A stretch of 64,000 nucleotides of DNA, from NCBI GenBank assembly GCA_964583335.1, contig CAZOVG010000003.1, positions 1 to 64,000 on the forward strand, given 5' to 3'. The notes under the pieces were generated by a model. That model worked only from the letters and a program-made list of their open reading frames with translations. It was not told where the DNA came from and ran no database searches. Positions within the stretch are counted from its first letter, which is position 1. Each line of letters begins with the position of its first letter. Origin of the DNA: JAGNKE01 sp964583335. GTDB lineage: Bacteria; Pseudomonadota; Alphaproteobacteria; Micavibrionales; Micavibrionaceae. Positions 47,940-55,739 of the stretch are shown in pieces. Made by a program: the position numbers and the translations under genes.

Positions 47940-48224
47940 ATGCATGATTGGACTTTAAAAAGTTTTACCGTTGATTGGGAAGATGAGCGTATGACATTTC
48001 AGTTATTGTCAAAAACGGGCCCCCAAGTAATTCAAGTCGAGGATCTAAAAAGCTATAAGGGAACGGCTCTAAATTCTTGGGGAAAAAGCGCTTCAATAAA
48101 TGAAGTTACGGGACCTATACTACTAAGTAATGGCAACAAGGCCTTAAAAATAGAAATGCAATCAGGTGACATCATTGAAATCGAAGCATCGATTATTACG
48201 ATGCCTGAAGAAACAAAAAGATAA
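47940..48224 (+). CDS. Small hypothetical protein in the pabA operon, 94 aa
   Basis: Beta-rich soluble protein: WTLKSFTVDWEDERMTFQLL, then VTGPILLSNGNKALKIEMQSGDIIEIEASII, ending in a charged tail. No recognised domain; the pattern of an opening D-W-E-x-x-x-x-T-F is seen in small unknown proteins. The DNA is more AT-rich than pabA and the LOG gene around it, so it may have been inserted. It begins 2 bases after the pabA stop, so it is translated from the same transcript; the following gene starts 10 bases behind it. Confidence 0.55.
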   Translation: MHDWTLKSFTVDWEDERMTFQLLSKTGPQVIQVEDLKSYKGTALNSWGKSASINEVTGPILLSNGNKALKIEMQSGDIIEIEASIITMPEETKR

Positions 48225-48234
48225 GAAGTAAGAT

Positions 48235-49191
48235 ATGAACCTCTCCGATATCCAGCGCGTCACGGTCTATCTCGGCTCCTCGGGTCGCTGCCGCCAAGTC
48301 TTCAAGGATGAAGCAAAACGCATGGGCGAGATGATCGGCGAGTCGGGCCGCACCCTCGTATACGGCGGAATGGATTCCGGCCTGATGGGCATCGTCGCCA
48401 ACCACGCTCTTTCCAGCGGCGGCAAGGTGATCGGCGTGATCCCGAAAAACCTGAAGGACAGCGAGCGCATCCACCCGAGCCTCAACGAGACGATCCTCGT
48501 GCCCGATCTGTGGGAGCGCAAGCTCAAGATGTTCCGTCGCGCCGACGCGGTTGTGGTTCTGCCCGGCGGCTTCGGCACGCTGGACGAACTGACAGAAGTG
48601 CTGCACTGGGCCGCGCTTGGCCTCCACCGCAAGCCTGTCGTGCTGGTGAATAAGGAAAACTATTGGGACCGCCTGATCGACTTCCTCAAGCCCCTGCCCG
48701 ACTTCCGCAGCGATTACCTGATCGTCACCGACAGTGTGGAGAACGTGTTCACGGCGCTGGAAAACTGGACGCCCCCCAAAGACGGCACCGACGACGATAC
48801 GGTCTCCTTCCCGCATTTCGAGGGCGTCATCCTGAACGGATCGAAAGAGGCCCTGATCTTCGAGGAAACGACGGTCAAGCAGACTTACATTCTCTCAACC
48901 GCTTTGGGCCTCAAACAACTCGACAAGCACGAACGCCCTCTGGGCATCGTGAACGCAGAAGGCCGCTTCACCGCCCTTCTCGACTGGATCGCCCATGCGC
49001 AGGCCGAGCATTTCATCTCCGACCGCTGCACGCTGCTCTTCAGCGTCGATGACACGCTAACCGGCCTTAAAAAAAAACTGGATGAGCACAGGCATATCCA
49101 CATCGACCTGCAAAACGAAAAATGGGGGCCGAGCATGACTCCCAGCCATATCGAGCTAACCCGCAAGAACGGCCAGCCGCCGAAGAAATAG
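48235..49191 (+). CDS. LOG-family protein with extra C-terminal domain, 318 aa
   Basis: Rossmann-fold LOG family (TIGR00730-like, cytokinin-riboside monophosphate phosphoribohydrolase type). Motifs: YGGMDSGLMGIVAN near residues 42-55 and PGGFGTLDELTEVLHW near 110-125. Typical members end near residue 190; this one goes on for about 125 residues (from about 195) with a segment FPHFEGVILNGSKEALIF and a basic tail, which I cannot assign. In bacteria these enzymes hydrolyse nucleotide 5'-monophosphates such as AMP. Fourth gene of the pabB-pabA cluster by position. Confidence 0.85.
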   Translation: MNLSDIQRVTVYLGSSGRCRQVFKDEAKRMGEMIGESGRTLVYGGMDSGLMGIVANHALSSGGKVIGVIPKNLKDSERIHPSLNETILVPDLWERKLKMFRRADAVVVLPGGFGTLDELTEVLHWAALGLHRKPVVLVNKENYWDRLIDFLKPLPDFRSDYLIVTDSVENVFTALENWTPPKDGTDDDTVSFPHFEGVILNGSKEALIFEETTVKQTYILSTALGLKQLDKHERPLGIVNAEGRFTALLDWIAHAQAEHFISDRCTLLFSVDDTLTGLKKKLDEHRHIHIDLQNEKWGPSMTPSHIELTRKNGQPPKK

Positions 49192-49196
49192 AGAAA

Positions 49197-50084
49197 TCAG
49201 TGATGCCCGGCGGGCTCGGGTTCCGGTTGCTCGGAGAAAGCCGGAGTGCCCGGATCGTTGGCGGCGAACAACGTATGTTTGGGATGCGCATCGGCAAAAA
49301 TCTCCTGAAGCTCCGCCGTATGCGAGGAATCGAAATCATGGCGCAACGTCGCGCCGAGATCGCGCTGGAACTCGTGCGAGTAGCCCCTTATGAACGCCAC
49401 CGAAGACCCTTGCACAACGTCGCGGTCCACGAAGGCGAAGGCCTGAGTCTCCGAAACGCCTGCCGCGCGGAGCGCGTCGTAATAATCGGCGAACAGCCCG
49501 CGCGAAAGCCCGTTGATCGTCTCGACATCCTCGTTCGCGATCAGCTCCGGCAGCTCGGTCTGGACGAACACGCGGTGCGCGCGCGAATTGGGCGTGACGG
49601 TCACGACCATGCCGTGCGCGTTCTGTGCATACCCGCGCGAGAGATCGTCCCAGAACCCCGGCTGCCGCAAGCCCGCTTCATCGAAATGCCCGTGCAGCAT
49701 CTCATACTCCGTGAACGGGGAGCCCTCGGCCCAGAGCGACTCCCGCAAGCGATCGACGAACGACGTGCGCTCGATCATCTGCGAGGCTTGCGTATTGGAG
49801 ATACTGACCAGCCCGTGCCCACCGCGCACGAATTGCGACGTAAAGGAGCGGTAATCAAGCTTCTGGACGGGATTCACCAGGCCGCTTCCGAAAACATAAC
49901 CGCTCGGTGTCTGGCGGCCCGGCAGGACGGCCGCGCACGACATGCTGTGCAGGGATGCGCTCAGGTCCTCCAGCGGAACATATTCATGGCCCTCTACGAC
50001 ATGCCCCAGCAGATTGCGCGTTTTAAGCAGCTGCCCGTGCGCGTCGCGCAGATCATCCAGAAAATCCTGCGAGACCCGCTTCAT
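49197..50084 (-). CDS. Hypothetical protein, 295 aa (operon of three unknowns)
   Basis: Soluble protein of unknown family, with segments SASLHSMSCAAVLPG, SGYVFGSGLVNPVQKLD and YAQNAHGMVVTVTPNSRAHRVF. The C-terminal 20 residues are Pro/Glu/His-rich. The start ATG overlaps the stop of the upstream gene by four bases (ATGA), so it is translationally coupled. It is the last gene of a three-gene minus-strand operon whose first gene encodes a lipoprotein, and it converges with the LOG gene. Confidence 0.65.
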   Translation of the reverse strand: MKRVSQDFLDDLRDAHGQLLKTRNLLGHVVEGHEYVPLEDLSASLHSMSCAAVLPGRQTPSGYVFGSGLVNPVQKLDYRSFTSQFVRGGHGLVSISNTQASQMIERTSFVDRLRESLWAEGSPFTEYEMLHGHFDEAGLRQPGFWDDLSRGYAQNAHGMVVTVTPNSRAHRVFVQTELPELIANEDVETINGLSRGLFADYYDALRAAGVSETQAFAFVDRDVVQGSSVAFIRGYSHEFQRDLGATLRHDFDSSHTAELQEIFADAHPKHTLFAANDPGTPAFSEQPEPEPAGHH

Positions 50085-50845
50085 GCCGGAATCTCCTGCG
50101 GCGTGAAAATGCGGGCCCCGAACGACAGCGTAAGCGCCTCTGTGCGGGGGTCCTGTTCAAGTAGCGCCTCGGCGATTTTCCGCAAAACCGCGTCGGGCGA
50201 TTCAGGAAAGTTGTCGGGAATGACCACGGACTGCACCGTCCAGAATGTCTCAAGCCGCCACGAACCGTCTTCGATCTGGCGGCGCTTGGACTTTTCCAAC
50301 TCACATTCGGCGACGAACGCGATTGTTTGCCCGTGCCATTTCATGGAAAATTCATAGACGGGATCCGGCCCGGTCGGGCGTTTGCTCAAGGCATAATCGC
50401 GCGCGGACTCTTCGGCAGGCGAATTCTCCGCCCGAACGGCTATCGCCGGCCAACCGCCGCCTTTGGCAAAACGCCCGGATTTAAGCGCCCACCGCTCGAA
50501 GATCACGCGCACAAGCCCGACCCGCTCGCGGTCGTCCTTGTCCCCGAAAGCCTCCAGCGCCTCCGCGATCAGGGCGCATACGGCGTCCTCCGTCTCAGGG
50601 AACCCTTCGGGAATGTTAACCGTGCGGACAGTCCAAACCCGATCGAAACGCCAGAGCCCGGCCTCGTCCTTGTAACGCCGCATGGTCTCGTTTTCCGCGA
50701 CGAAGGAAAGACTCTGCCCCCGCAAGTCGAGTTGAAAGGCATAAGGCGGCTCGGCCGCCACGAAGTCGCAGCGCAACGTGGCGCCTCGCTCGGGATCGAC
50801 CGTAATTTTCCGGGTATCGGAAGTATATTCGTTCCTGAAAGCCAT
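50081..50845 (-). CDS. Hypothetical protein with internal duplication, 254 aa
   Basis: Two copies of one domain of about 80 residues make up the protein: in the first, FQLDLRGQSLSFVAENE, then WRFDRVWTVRTVNIPEGFPE; in the second, FSMKWHGQTIAFVAECE, then WRLETFWTVQSVVIPDNFPE. Both are followed by a helix with DAVxxxIAEAL. No known family. The ATG at 50845 is chosen since it has AAGG 9 bases upstream and leaves a 10-base gap to the upstream gene; an ATG at 50881 would overlap it. Middle gene of the three-gene operon. Confidence 0.7.
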   Translation of the reverse strand: MAFRNEYTSDTRKITVDPERGATLRCDFVAAEPPYAFQLDLRGQSLSFVAENETMRRYKDEAGLWRFDRVWTVRTVNIPEGFPETEDAVCALIAEALEAFGDKDDRERVGLVRVIFERWALKSGRFAKGGGWPAIAVRAENSPAEESARDYALSKRPTGPDPVYEFSMKWHGQTIAFVAECELEKSKRRQIEDGSWRLETFWTVQSVVIPDNFPESPDAVLRKIAEALLEQDPRTEALTLSFGARIFTPQEIPA

Positions 50846-50855
50846 GAGCCCGACC

Positions 50856-51773
50856 TTAAATCTCGTGCGTAAACCCGGCACGGTCGTTGGTCATCCGTCG
50901 CTGGACTTGTTCGCCGATATGGTTGATCAGCTCCTGCGCGACGATTTTCTCAAGTGAAGTCTGGAGGTCGGTGCGGATATTGGCGGGCAGGCCGTTCTGC
51001 GCCTGAAAGATCAGGACCAACTCGCTCTTGAGCGCGTGCAGGGCCAGCTCCTCCTGCGACTCCGCCACGCGCGTGCGTAAGCTCTTGACGATCGCGTCGC
51101 GCTGGACGAAATCGTGAATGTCGGAATAACGCGCCTGAAGGCTGCGCAGCCCGGTATCAAGGAGCAGTTCCGCGAATTTCTGGAAATCCTCGGTCGTGTA
51201 GTGCGAAAGCACCTCGTCCCCGCGCTGTTCGACCAGCGCGACGTAAAGCTCGGTGAACGCATCGCGGTTGTTCGGGTTCTGCGCCAGAGTCCGCGCCAGC
51301 TCATGGATCGTCTCGTTCCCCTTGCGGCACGCGAACAGATCGTCATAGAACGCCAGACGCTCGCTGCGGTAGGCCGCGATGCGGTCCTTGATCGGCGGCT
51401 CGGTGGAGGGCGTCGCGCCCTCGCCCGGCTCTAGGGGCTTGAGCGGATTCTTGAACGCGTCGCCCCGGTTGAGGCGGCGGTAAATCTCGCGCGTCACGAG
51501 GTCGTTGGGAAGCGAGTCGTCGCACCCCGCCGTCGCCCCGGCCGCTGGGCCGAAACCGCTGCGCGGTGAATTTTGGCCCAACTGGCCCAACTCGAACAGG
51601 GAGGAACCGGGAAGAACCCGCTGCGGCATCGCGCCAGCATCAATGACGATTTCGGTATCTTGACCGCCGACTTGCTCCGGTTCGCCGTCTTTCCAGCGCT
51701 CGGCAGGCGCGGAGCACCCGGCCAGCCAGATCGCGGCCAGAAGACTCGCCCCCGTTTGTTGAAGTCTGCCCAT
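50856..51773 (-). CDS. Hypothetical lipoprotein, 305 aa
   Basis: Starts MGRLQQTGASLLAAIWLAGC, a lipoprotein signal with lipobox LAGC followed by SAPAER. The mature protein is soluble, with a helical region from about residue 130 onwards (KDRIAAYRSERLAFYDDLFAC and later helices) and no recognised domain. The ATG at 51773 fits the signal sequence; the frame extends to 51815 with residues that do not fit a signal. First gene of the operon; the other two are the duplicated-domain protein and the 295-aa protein, so a cell-envelope process is possible. Confidence 0.7.
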   Translation of the reverse strand: MGRLQQTGASLLAAIWLAGCSAPAERWKDGEPEQVGGQDTEIVIDAGAMPQRVLPGSSLFELGQLGQNSPRSGFGPAAGATAGCDDSLPNDLVTREIYRRLNRGDAFKNPLKPLEPGEGATPSTEPPIKDRIAAYRSERLAFYDDLFACRKGNETIHELARTLAQNPNNRDAFTELYVALVEQRGDEVLSHYTTEDFQKFAELLLDTGLRSLQARYSDIHDFVQRDAIVKSLRTRVAESQEELALHALKSELVLIFQAQNGLPANIRTDLQTSLEKIVAQELINHIGEQVQRRMTNDRAGFTHEI

Positions 51774-51904
51774 GACGCACCCCCGCGCGTTTGCTTGTTT
51801 TTTTATACAATTCACGCCGTCAGGACGGGCGAACCCGTCCAGTCGAACAGAAAGCGAAAATTATGTCAATAAAAAAGGCCGGAAAACGGGTGAAACAGGC
51901 CGGA

Positions 51905-51928
51905 TTATTGGCCAGAAATGGCCAATAA
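51905..51928 (-). terminator. Inverted repeat at the atpC stop codon
   Basis: TTATTGGCCA (51905-51914) and TGGCCAATAA (51919-51928) form a perfect 10-bp stem with a 4-base loop, overlapping the last coding codons and the stop of atpC. On the minus strand a run of T residues occurs 29 bases further (plus A-run 51871-51876). It may help end or stabilise the operon mRNA. Confidence 0.45.
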
Positions 51929-52315
51929 CTTCGCGTTCACAATGGCGATTTTTTGCTTGATGCGGGCCTTGTCGAATTTCTCCTTAGCCAGCCCTAGATC
52001 CTCGGTCAGGTCCTTGAGCTGTTGGGTCAGAGCGCCCTTATTGAGTTCGGAGACGGGAATCGCCTCCTCCGCCAGAACGCTGCACTTCGCCCCGTTCACG
52101 TCGGCGAAGCCGCCCGCGATGAAAATGCGGCGCGGCGCGGCCTTGTCGTCCTTGTAGAGCTTCACGACCCCGTTCGTCAGCGAAGCCACGAGCGAACAAT
52201 GCCCGGCCATCACGCCGAACATGCCCATATCGCCGGGAATGACCGCCATGTGGACATCCTCGGACACCAGCTTCTTCTCGGGCGACACAAGGTCGAAATG
52301 GATTTTTCTGCTCAT
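51905..52315 (-). CDS. atpC: ATP synthase epsilon subunit
   Basis: Central-stalk subunit of F1, regulating ATP hydrolysis. It opens IHFDLVSPEKKLVSEDVHM, and has the IPGDMGMFGVMAGHCSLV turn and the usual beta-sandwich followed by two helices (LTEDLGLAKEKFDKARIKQ). Length of 136 aa is normal. It starts one base after the atpD stop. The last codons, LLAISGQ and the stop, lie in a perfect inverted repeat (51905-51928) that may mark the end of the operon transcript. Confidence 0.95.
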   Translation of the reverse strand: MSRKIHFDLVSPEKKLVSEDVHMAVIPGDMGMFGVMAGHCSLVASLTNGVVKLYKDDKAAPRRIFIAGGFADVNGAKCSVLAEEAIPVSELNKGALTQQLKDLTEDLGLAKEKFDKARIKQKIAIVNAKLLAISGQ

Positions 52316-52316
52316 C

Positions 52317-53786
52317 TTATGCCGCTTCCTGCGCCATCTTCGTCGCCTTCTCGACGACCTGCTCGATCGTGCCGGTCATGTAGAACGCGGACTCCGGCAG
52401 ATGGTCGTATTCGCCCGCCACGATGGCCTTGAAGCCCTTGATCGTGTCTTCGAGATCCACGAACGCGCCCGGCGTTCCGGTGAACACCTCCGCGACGTGG
52501 AACGGCTGCGAGAGGAAACGCTGGATCTTCCGTGCCCGGGCGACGGTGAGCTTGTCGTCTTCCGACAGCTCGTCCATCCCCAGAATCGCGATGATGTCCT
52601 GCAGGTTTTTGTAAGACTGAAGCGTCTTTTGAACCGACGTCGCCACCGCGTAATGCTCGTCCCCGATCACGCGGGCATCGAGGATACGGGAGGTGGAGTC
52701 GAGCGGGTCAACCGCCGGGTAAATCCCCTGTTCCGCGATCTGACGCGAAAGAACCGTCGTCGCGTCCAAGTGGGAGAAGGTCGTGGCCGGAGCCGGGTCG
52801 GTCAAGTCGTCAGCCGGAACGTAAACCGCCTGAACGGAGGTAATCGACCCTTTGTTCGTGGAGGTAATGCGCTCTTGCATCTGTCCCATCTCAGTGGACA
52901 GCGTGGGCTGATAACCCACCGCCGAAGGAATACGGCCCAGAAGCGCCGACACCTCGGAACCCGCCTGTGTGAAACGGAAGATGTTATCAAGGAAGAACAG
53001 AACGTCCTGCCCCTCCGAGTCCCGGAAATATTCCGCCATGGTCAGCGCGGACAAGGCCACGCGGGCACGTGCGCCCGGCGGCTCGTTCATCTGGCCGTAA
53101 ACCAGCGCCACCTTGGAGTTTTTGTAATCGCCGACCTTGATAACGCCGGATTCGATCATCTCGTGGTAAAGGTCGTTCCCTTCGCGGGTCCGCTCGCCAA
53201 CGCCGCCGAAGACGGACACGCCCCCGTGACCTTTCGCGATGTTGTTGATCAGCTCCATGATCGTAACGGTCTTGCCGACCCCGGCACCGCCGAACAGGCC
53301 GATTTTACCGCCCTTCGCGTAGGGGCAGAGAAGGTCGATAACCTTGATGCCGGTGACGAGAATTTCGGTCTCGGTCGCCTGCTCCTTGAAGGCCGGAGCC
53401 TCGCGGTGGATCGGCCAGTATTCCTTGGTGGTGACCTCATCGCCCTCGTCGATCGGCTGCCCGATAACGTCGAAGATGCGGCCCAGCGTCTCCGGCCCGA
53501 CCGGAACGGCAATCGGTGCGCCCGTGTCGATGACTTCGGTGCCGCGAACCATACCGTCGGTCATGTCCATCGCGATCGCGCGGACGGTGTTCTCGCCCAG
53601 ATGCTGCGCGACTTCCAGGACAAGCTCCTTGCCGTTATTGTCGGTTTTCAGTGCGTTCAAAATCTCGGGAACCTCGCCCTCTTCGAACTGCACGTCAACG
53701 ACCGCGCCCAGAACCTGCAGGATCTTGCCCGTGGCTTTGCCTTCGGTTTTGGCTTTCGTCTTTTTCGCTTTGGTCTCTTTTGCCAT
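52317..53786 (-). CDS. atpD: ATP synthase beta subunit
   Basis: Catalytic subunit of F1. It has a Lys/Ala/Thr-rich N-terminal extension of about 20 residues before GKILQVLGAVVDVQF, common in alphaproteobacterial AtpD. Walker A is GGAGVGKTVTIMEL, then GERTREGNDLYHEM, and the signature ALLGRIPSAVGYQPTLSTEMG. The length of 489 aa is normal. The ATG at 53786 has GGAG six bases before it; an ATG at 53798 with AAGGAG close by is the alternative. It is separated from atpG by a phosphatase gene. Confidence 0.95.
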   Translation of the reverse strand: MAKETKAKKTKAKTEGKATGKILQVLGAVVDVQFEEGEVPEILNALKTDNNGKELVLEVAQHLGENTVRAIAMDMTDGMVRGTEVIDTGAPIAVPVGPETLGRIFDVIGQPIDEGDEVTTKEYWPIHREAPAFKEQATETEILVTGIKVIDLLCPYAKGGKIGLFGGAGVGKTVTIMELINNIAKGHGGVSVFGGVGERTREGNDLYHEMIESGVIKVGDYKNSKVALVYGQMNEPPGARARVALSALTMAEYFRDSEGQDVLFFLDNIFRFTQAGSEVSALLGRIPSAVGYQPTLSTEMGQMQERITSTNKGSITSVQAVYVPADDLTDPAPATTFSHLDATTVLSRQIAEQGIYPAVDPLDSTSRILDARVIGDEHYAVATSVQKTLQSYKNLQDIIAILGMDELSEDDKLTVARARKIQRFLSQPFHVAEVFTGTPGAFVDLEDTIKGFKAIVAGEYDHLPESAFYMTGTIEQVVEKATKMAQEAA

Positions 53787-53838
53787 AGTCTTCTCCATAC
53801 GCTCCTTGATTCTTATTTAAACCTTCAAATGCAAATAA

Positions 53839-54771
53839 CTATTCCGCCTTAGCACCATCGCCGACTGCGCTGGTATCGACCGGCTTATAGGCCGCGATTG
53901 ACGCACCATCAGCAGGCACAAAACTTTTGCGCGCCTTTTCCAACTGCTCCTGAAACGCCGGAACCTCGACCAACTTGTCCATGATGGCCTGCGCGAGCTT
54001 ACGCCCCGCGATCGAGTCAGAGGGATAGTGAACGCCCGCAATCTCGCGGCGCAAACCGACATCGTAGCCAAGGGCCTTGTAAGCACTTTCATGCGCGGGA
54101 TCGACCAGAGAAAGCACCAGAGCCGTCACATAAGCCTGTGTGGCGTGACCGGACGGATAGGCCGGATGCCCCGGATTATCGAAGACCAGCGTGAGATCGG
54201 GCGCCAGAGTATTCGGCCTGACCCGCATAAACTCCCGCTTAAGCTTGATAACAAAATAGGAGGTATCACGCAGAGCCATATCCAGAAGCTCGACAGTGTC
54301 CTCGTTGCTGGCAGAAAGAAACATTCCGTTTTTCTCGAACGCCTCATACGGCTCATCCATAGTGTGCTCGGCGTCAATCAAGGCGAGTTGTTCGGGCGTA
54401 CGAAGATGCTTTGCATAAAGGCGCAGCTTTTCAAGTCCCGCCTCTGCGACGGCGCTCGTGTTCGGAGGCGGCGGAAGAACCTTGAAATCACTGTCCTCTG
54501 GAAGCAGGAGCGGCCCGTCTTCAAGGATCGCCAAAACCTTGGGATCCCAACTCTGTTCGGGAAAACGCGCATCGGCAAGTTCAGGAGAGACTTTACCCAG
54601 CTGCGGCGCGAATTTTACGCCCTCGACATGAAATCTTTCAATAAGGCTCAAACCGCCCTTATGCTTCCCGGACCAGAAAGAAACGACAGCCGCCATAAGC
54701 GGAAAGAACATGATCAGCGCCCCGATCATGATCCAGCTTTTGGCTGACAGTCTTTCCGGCTCGCGCGTCAT
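53839..54771 (-). CDS. PAP2-type acid phosphatase inserted in the atp operon
   Basis: The phosphatidic-acid-phosphatase signature is complete: K-x6-R-P (Lys178 to Arg185-Pro186 in KLKREFMRVRP), PSGH at 206-209, and R-x5-H-x3-D (Arg242, His248, Asp252). The order and the long N-terminal part (about 170 residues before the motifs) match class A bacterial non-specific acid phosphatases. One transmembrane helix at residues 12-33 anchors it with the catalytic part outside. Its ATG lies 4 bases after the atpG stop and the atpD start is 52 bases after its stop, so it is part of the operon. That location is unusual. Confidence 0.9.
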   Translation of the reverse strand: MTREPERLSAKSWIMIGALIMFFPLMAAVVSFWSGKHKGGLSLIERFHVEGVKFAPQLGKVSPELADARFPEQSWDPKVLAILEDGPLLLPEDSDFKVLPPPPNTSAVAEAGLEKLRLYAKHLRTPEQLALIDAEHTMDEPYEAFEKNGMFLSASNEDTVELLDMALRDTSYFVIKLKREFMRVRPNTLAPDLTLVFDNPGHPAYPSGHATQAYVTALVLSLVDPAHESAYKALGYDVGLRREIAGVHYPSDSIAGRKLAQAIMDKLVEVPAFQEQLEKARKSFVPADGASIAAYKPVDTSAVGDGAKAE

Positions 54772-54775
54772 CCCG

Positions 54776-55693
54776 TTACACGGCCTCCGCCCCGGAAATA
54801 ATCTCGATCAGCTCCTTGGTGATGTAGGCCTGACGTGCGCGGTTATACTGCAGGGTCAGATCCTTGATCATCTCGCCCGCGTTGCGGGTGGCGTTGTCCA
54901 TCGCGGTCATCCGCGCGGCCTGTTCGCCCGCCGAGCTGTCCAACATCGAACGGTAAATCTGGACACTGAGATTACGCGGCAAAAGCTTGCTCAGAATCTC
55001 GTCCTCGCCCGGCTCGAAGATGTAGGGCGAGTTGGAAACGGCAGCCACAGGTGCGGGCGCGGCCTTCTTGCCTTTGGCGGGGGCCTCGGCCTCCCGGGCG
55101 CGGAAGGGAATAAGCTGCTGCGTGACCGGAGTCTGCACGAGAACCGACCGGAATTCGTTATAGACGATGCTGCACACGTCGAACTTTCCAGCATCGAACA
55201 GGGCAAGAACATACTCGGAAATTTTTTGCGCCTGCGCGAACTCGACCACGTTCTTGCCGAACACGTCGCGGAAGCTCTCAATAATCAAATGACCGAAATC
55301 TCGGCGGATCAGGTCGCGACCCTTGCGGCCCACGCACACGATTGAAACCTGCTTACCCGCCCCCTGAAGGGAGGTAATTTTTTGCCGCAGCGCCTTCACG
55401 GCATAGGCGTTGAAGCCTCCGCAAAGCCCGCGGTCAGCGGTGACCAAGATCAGGAGGTGCCGCTGATCGGAGCCCGTCCCGGCCAAAAGCTTCGGGCTGG
55501 ACGGCGTAATCGTGACGTTGGACGCCAACCGCGCGAGCATTTCCGACATGGAGCGGGCGTAAGGCTGGCTGGCTTCGGCTTGCTCCTGCGCACGCCGCAA
55601 TTTGCTCGCCGCCACCATCTTCATGGCGGACGTGATCTTGCGGGTCGATTTGACCGACTTAATCCGGTCCCTGTAATCGCGTAAACTTGGCAT
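54776..55693 (-). CDS. atpG: ATP synthase gamma subunit
   Basis: Rotor subunit of F1. The N-terminal helix SLRDYRDRIKSVKSTRKITSAMKMVAASKL and the C-terminal signature AARMTAMDNATRNAGEMI are both clear. The length of 305 aa is slightly above usual, with an insertion near residues 200-235 rich in Lys, Ala and Pro (EAPAKGKKAAPAPVAAV). It follows atpA by 46 bases and is followed, with a gap of 4 bases, by the phosphatase gene rather than atpD. Confidence 0.95.
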   Translation of the reverse strand: MPSLRDYRDRIKSVKSTRKITSAMKMVAASKLRRAQEQAEASQPYARSMSEMLARLASNVTITPSSPKLLAGTGSDQRHLLILVTADRGLCGGFNAYAVKALRQKITSLQGAGKQVSIVCVGRKGRDLIRRDFGHLIIESFRDVFGKNVVEFAQAQKISEYVLALFDAGKFDVCSIVYNEFRSVLVQTPVTQQLIPFRAREAEAPAKGKKAAPAPVAAVSNSPYIFEPGEDEILSKLLPRNLSVQIYRSMLDSSAGEQAARMTAMDNATRNAGEMIKDLTLQYNRARQAYITKELIEIISGAEAV

Positions 55694-55739
55694 GGTCTTT
55701 CAAACGCTCCCGGCTCAAAACGCGCCTTGGCGAACCGCT

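Noticed and set aside
52221..53852. 543-aa frame antisense to atpD
   Set aside because: Shadow of atpD; no domain pattern of its own.
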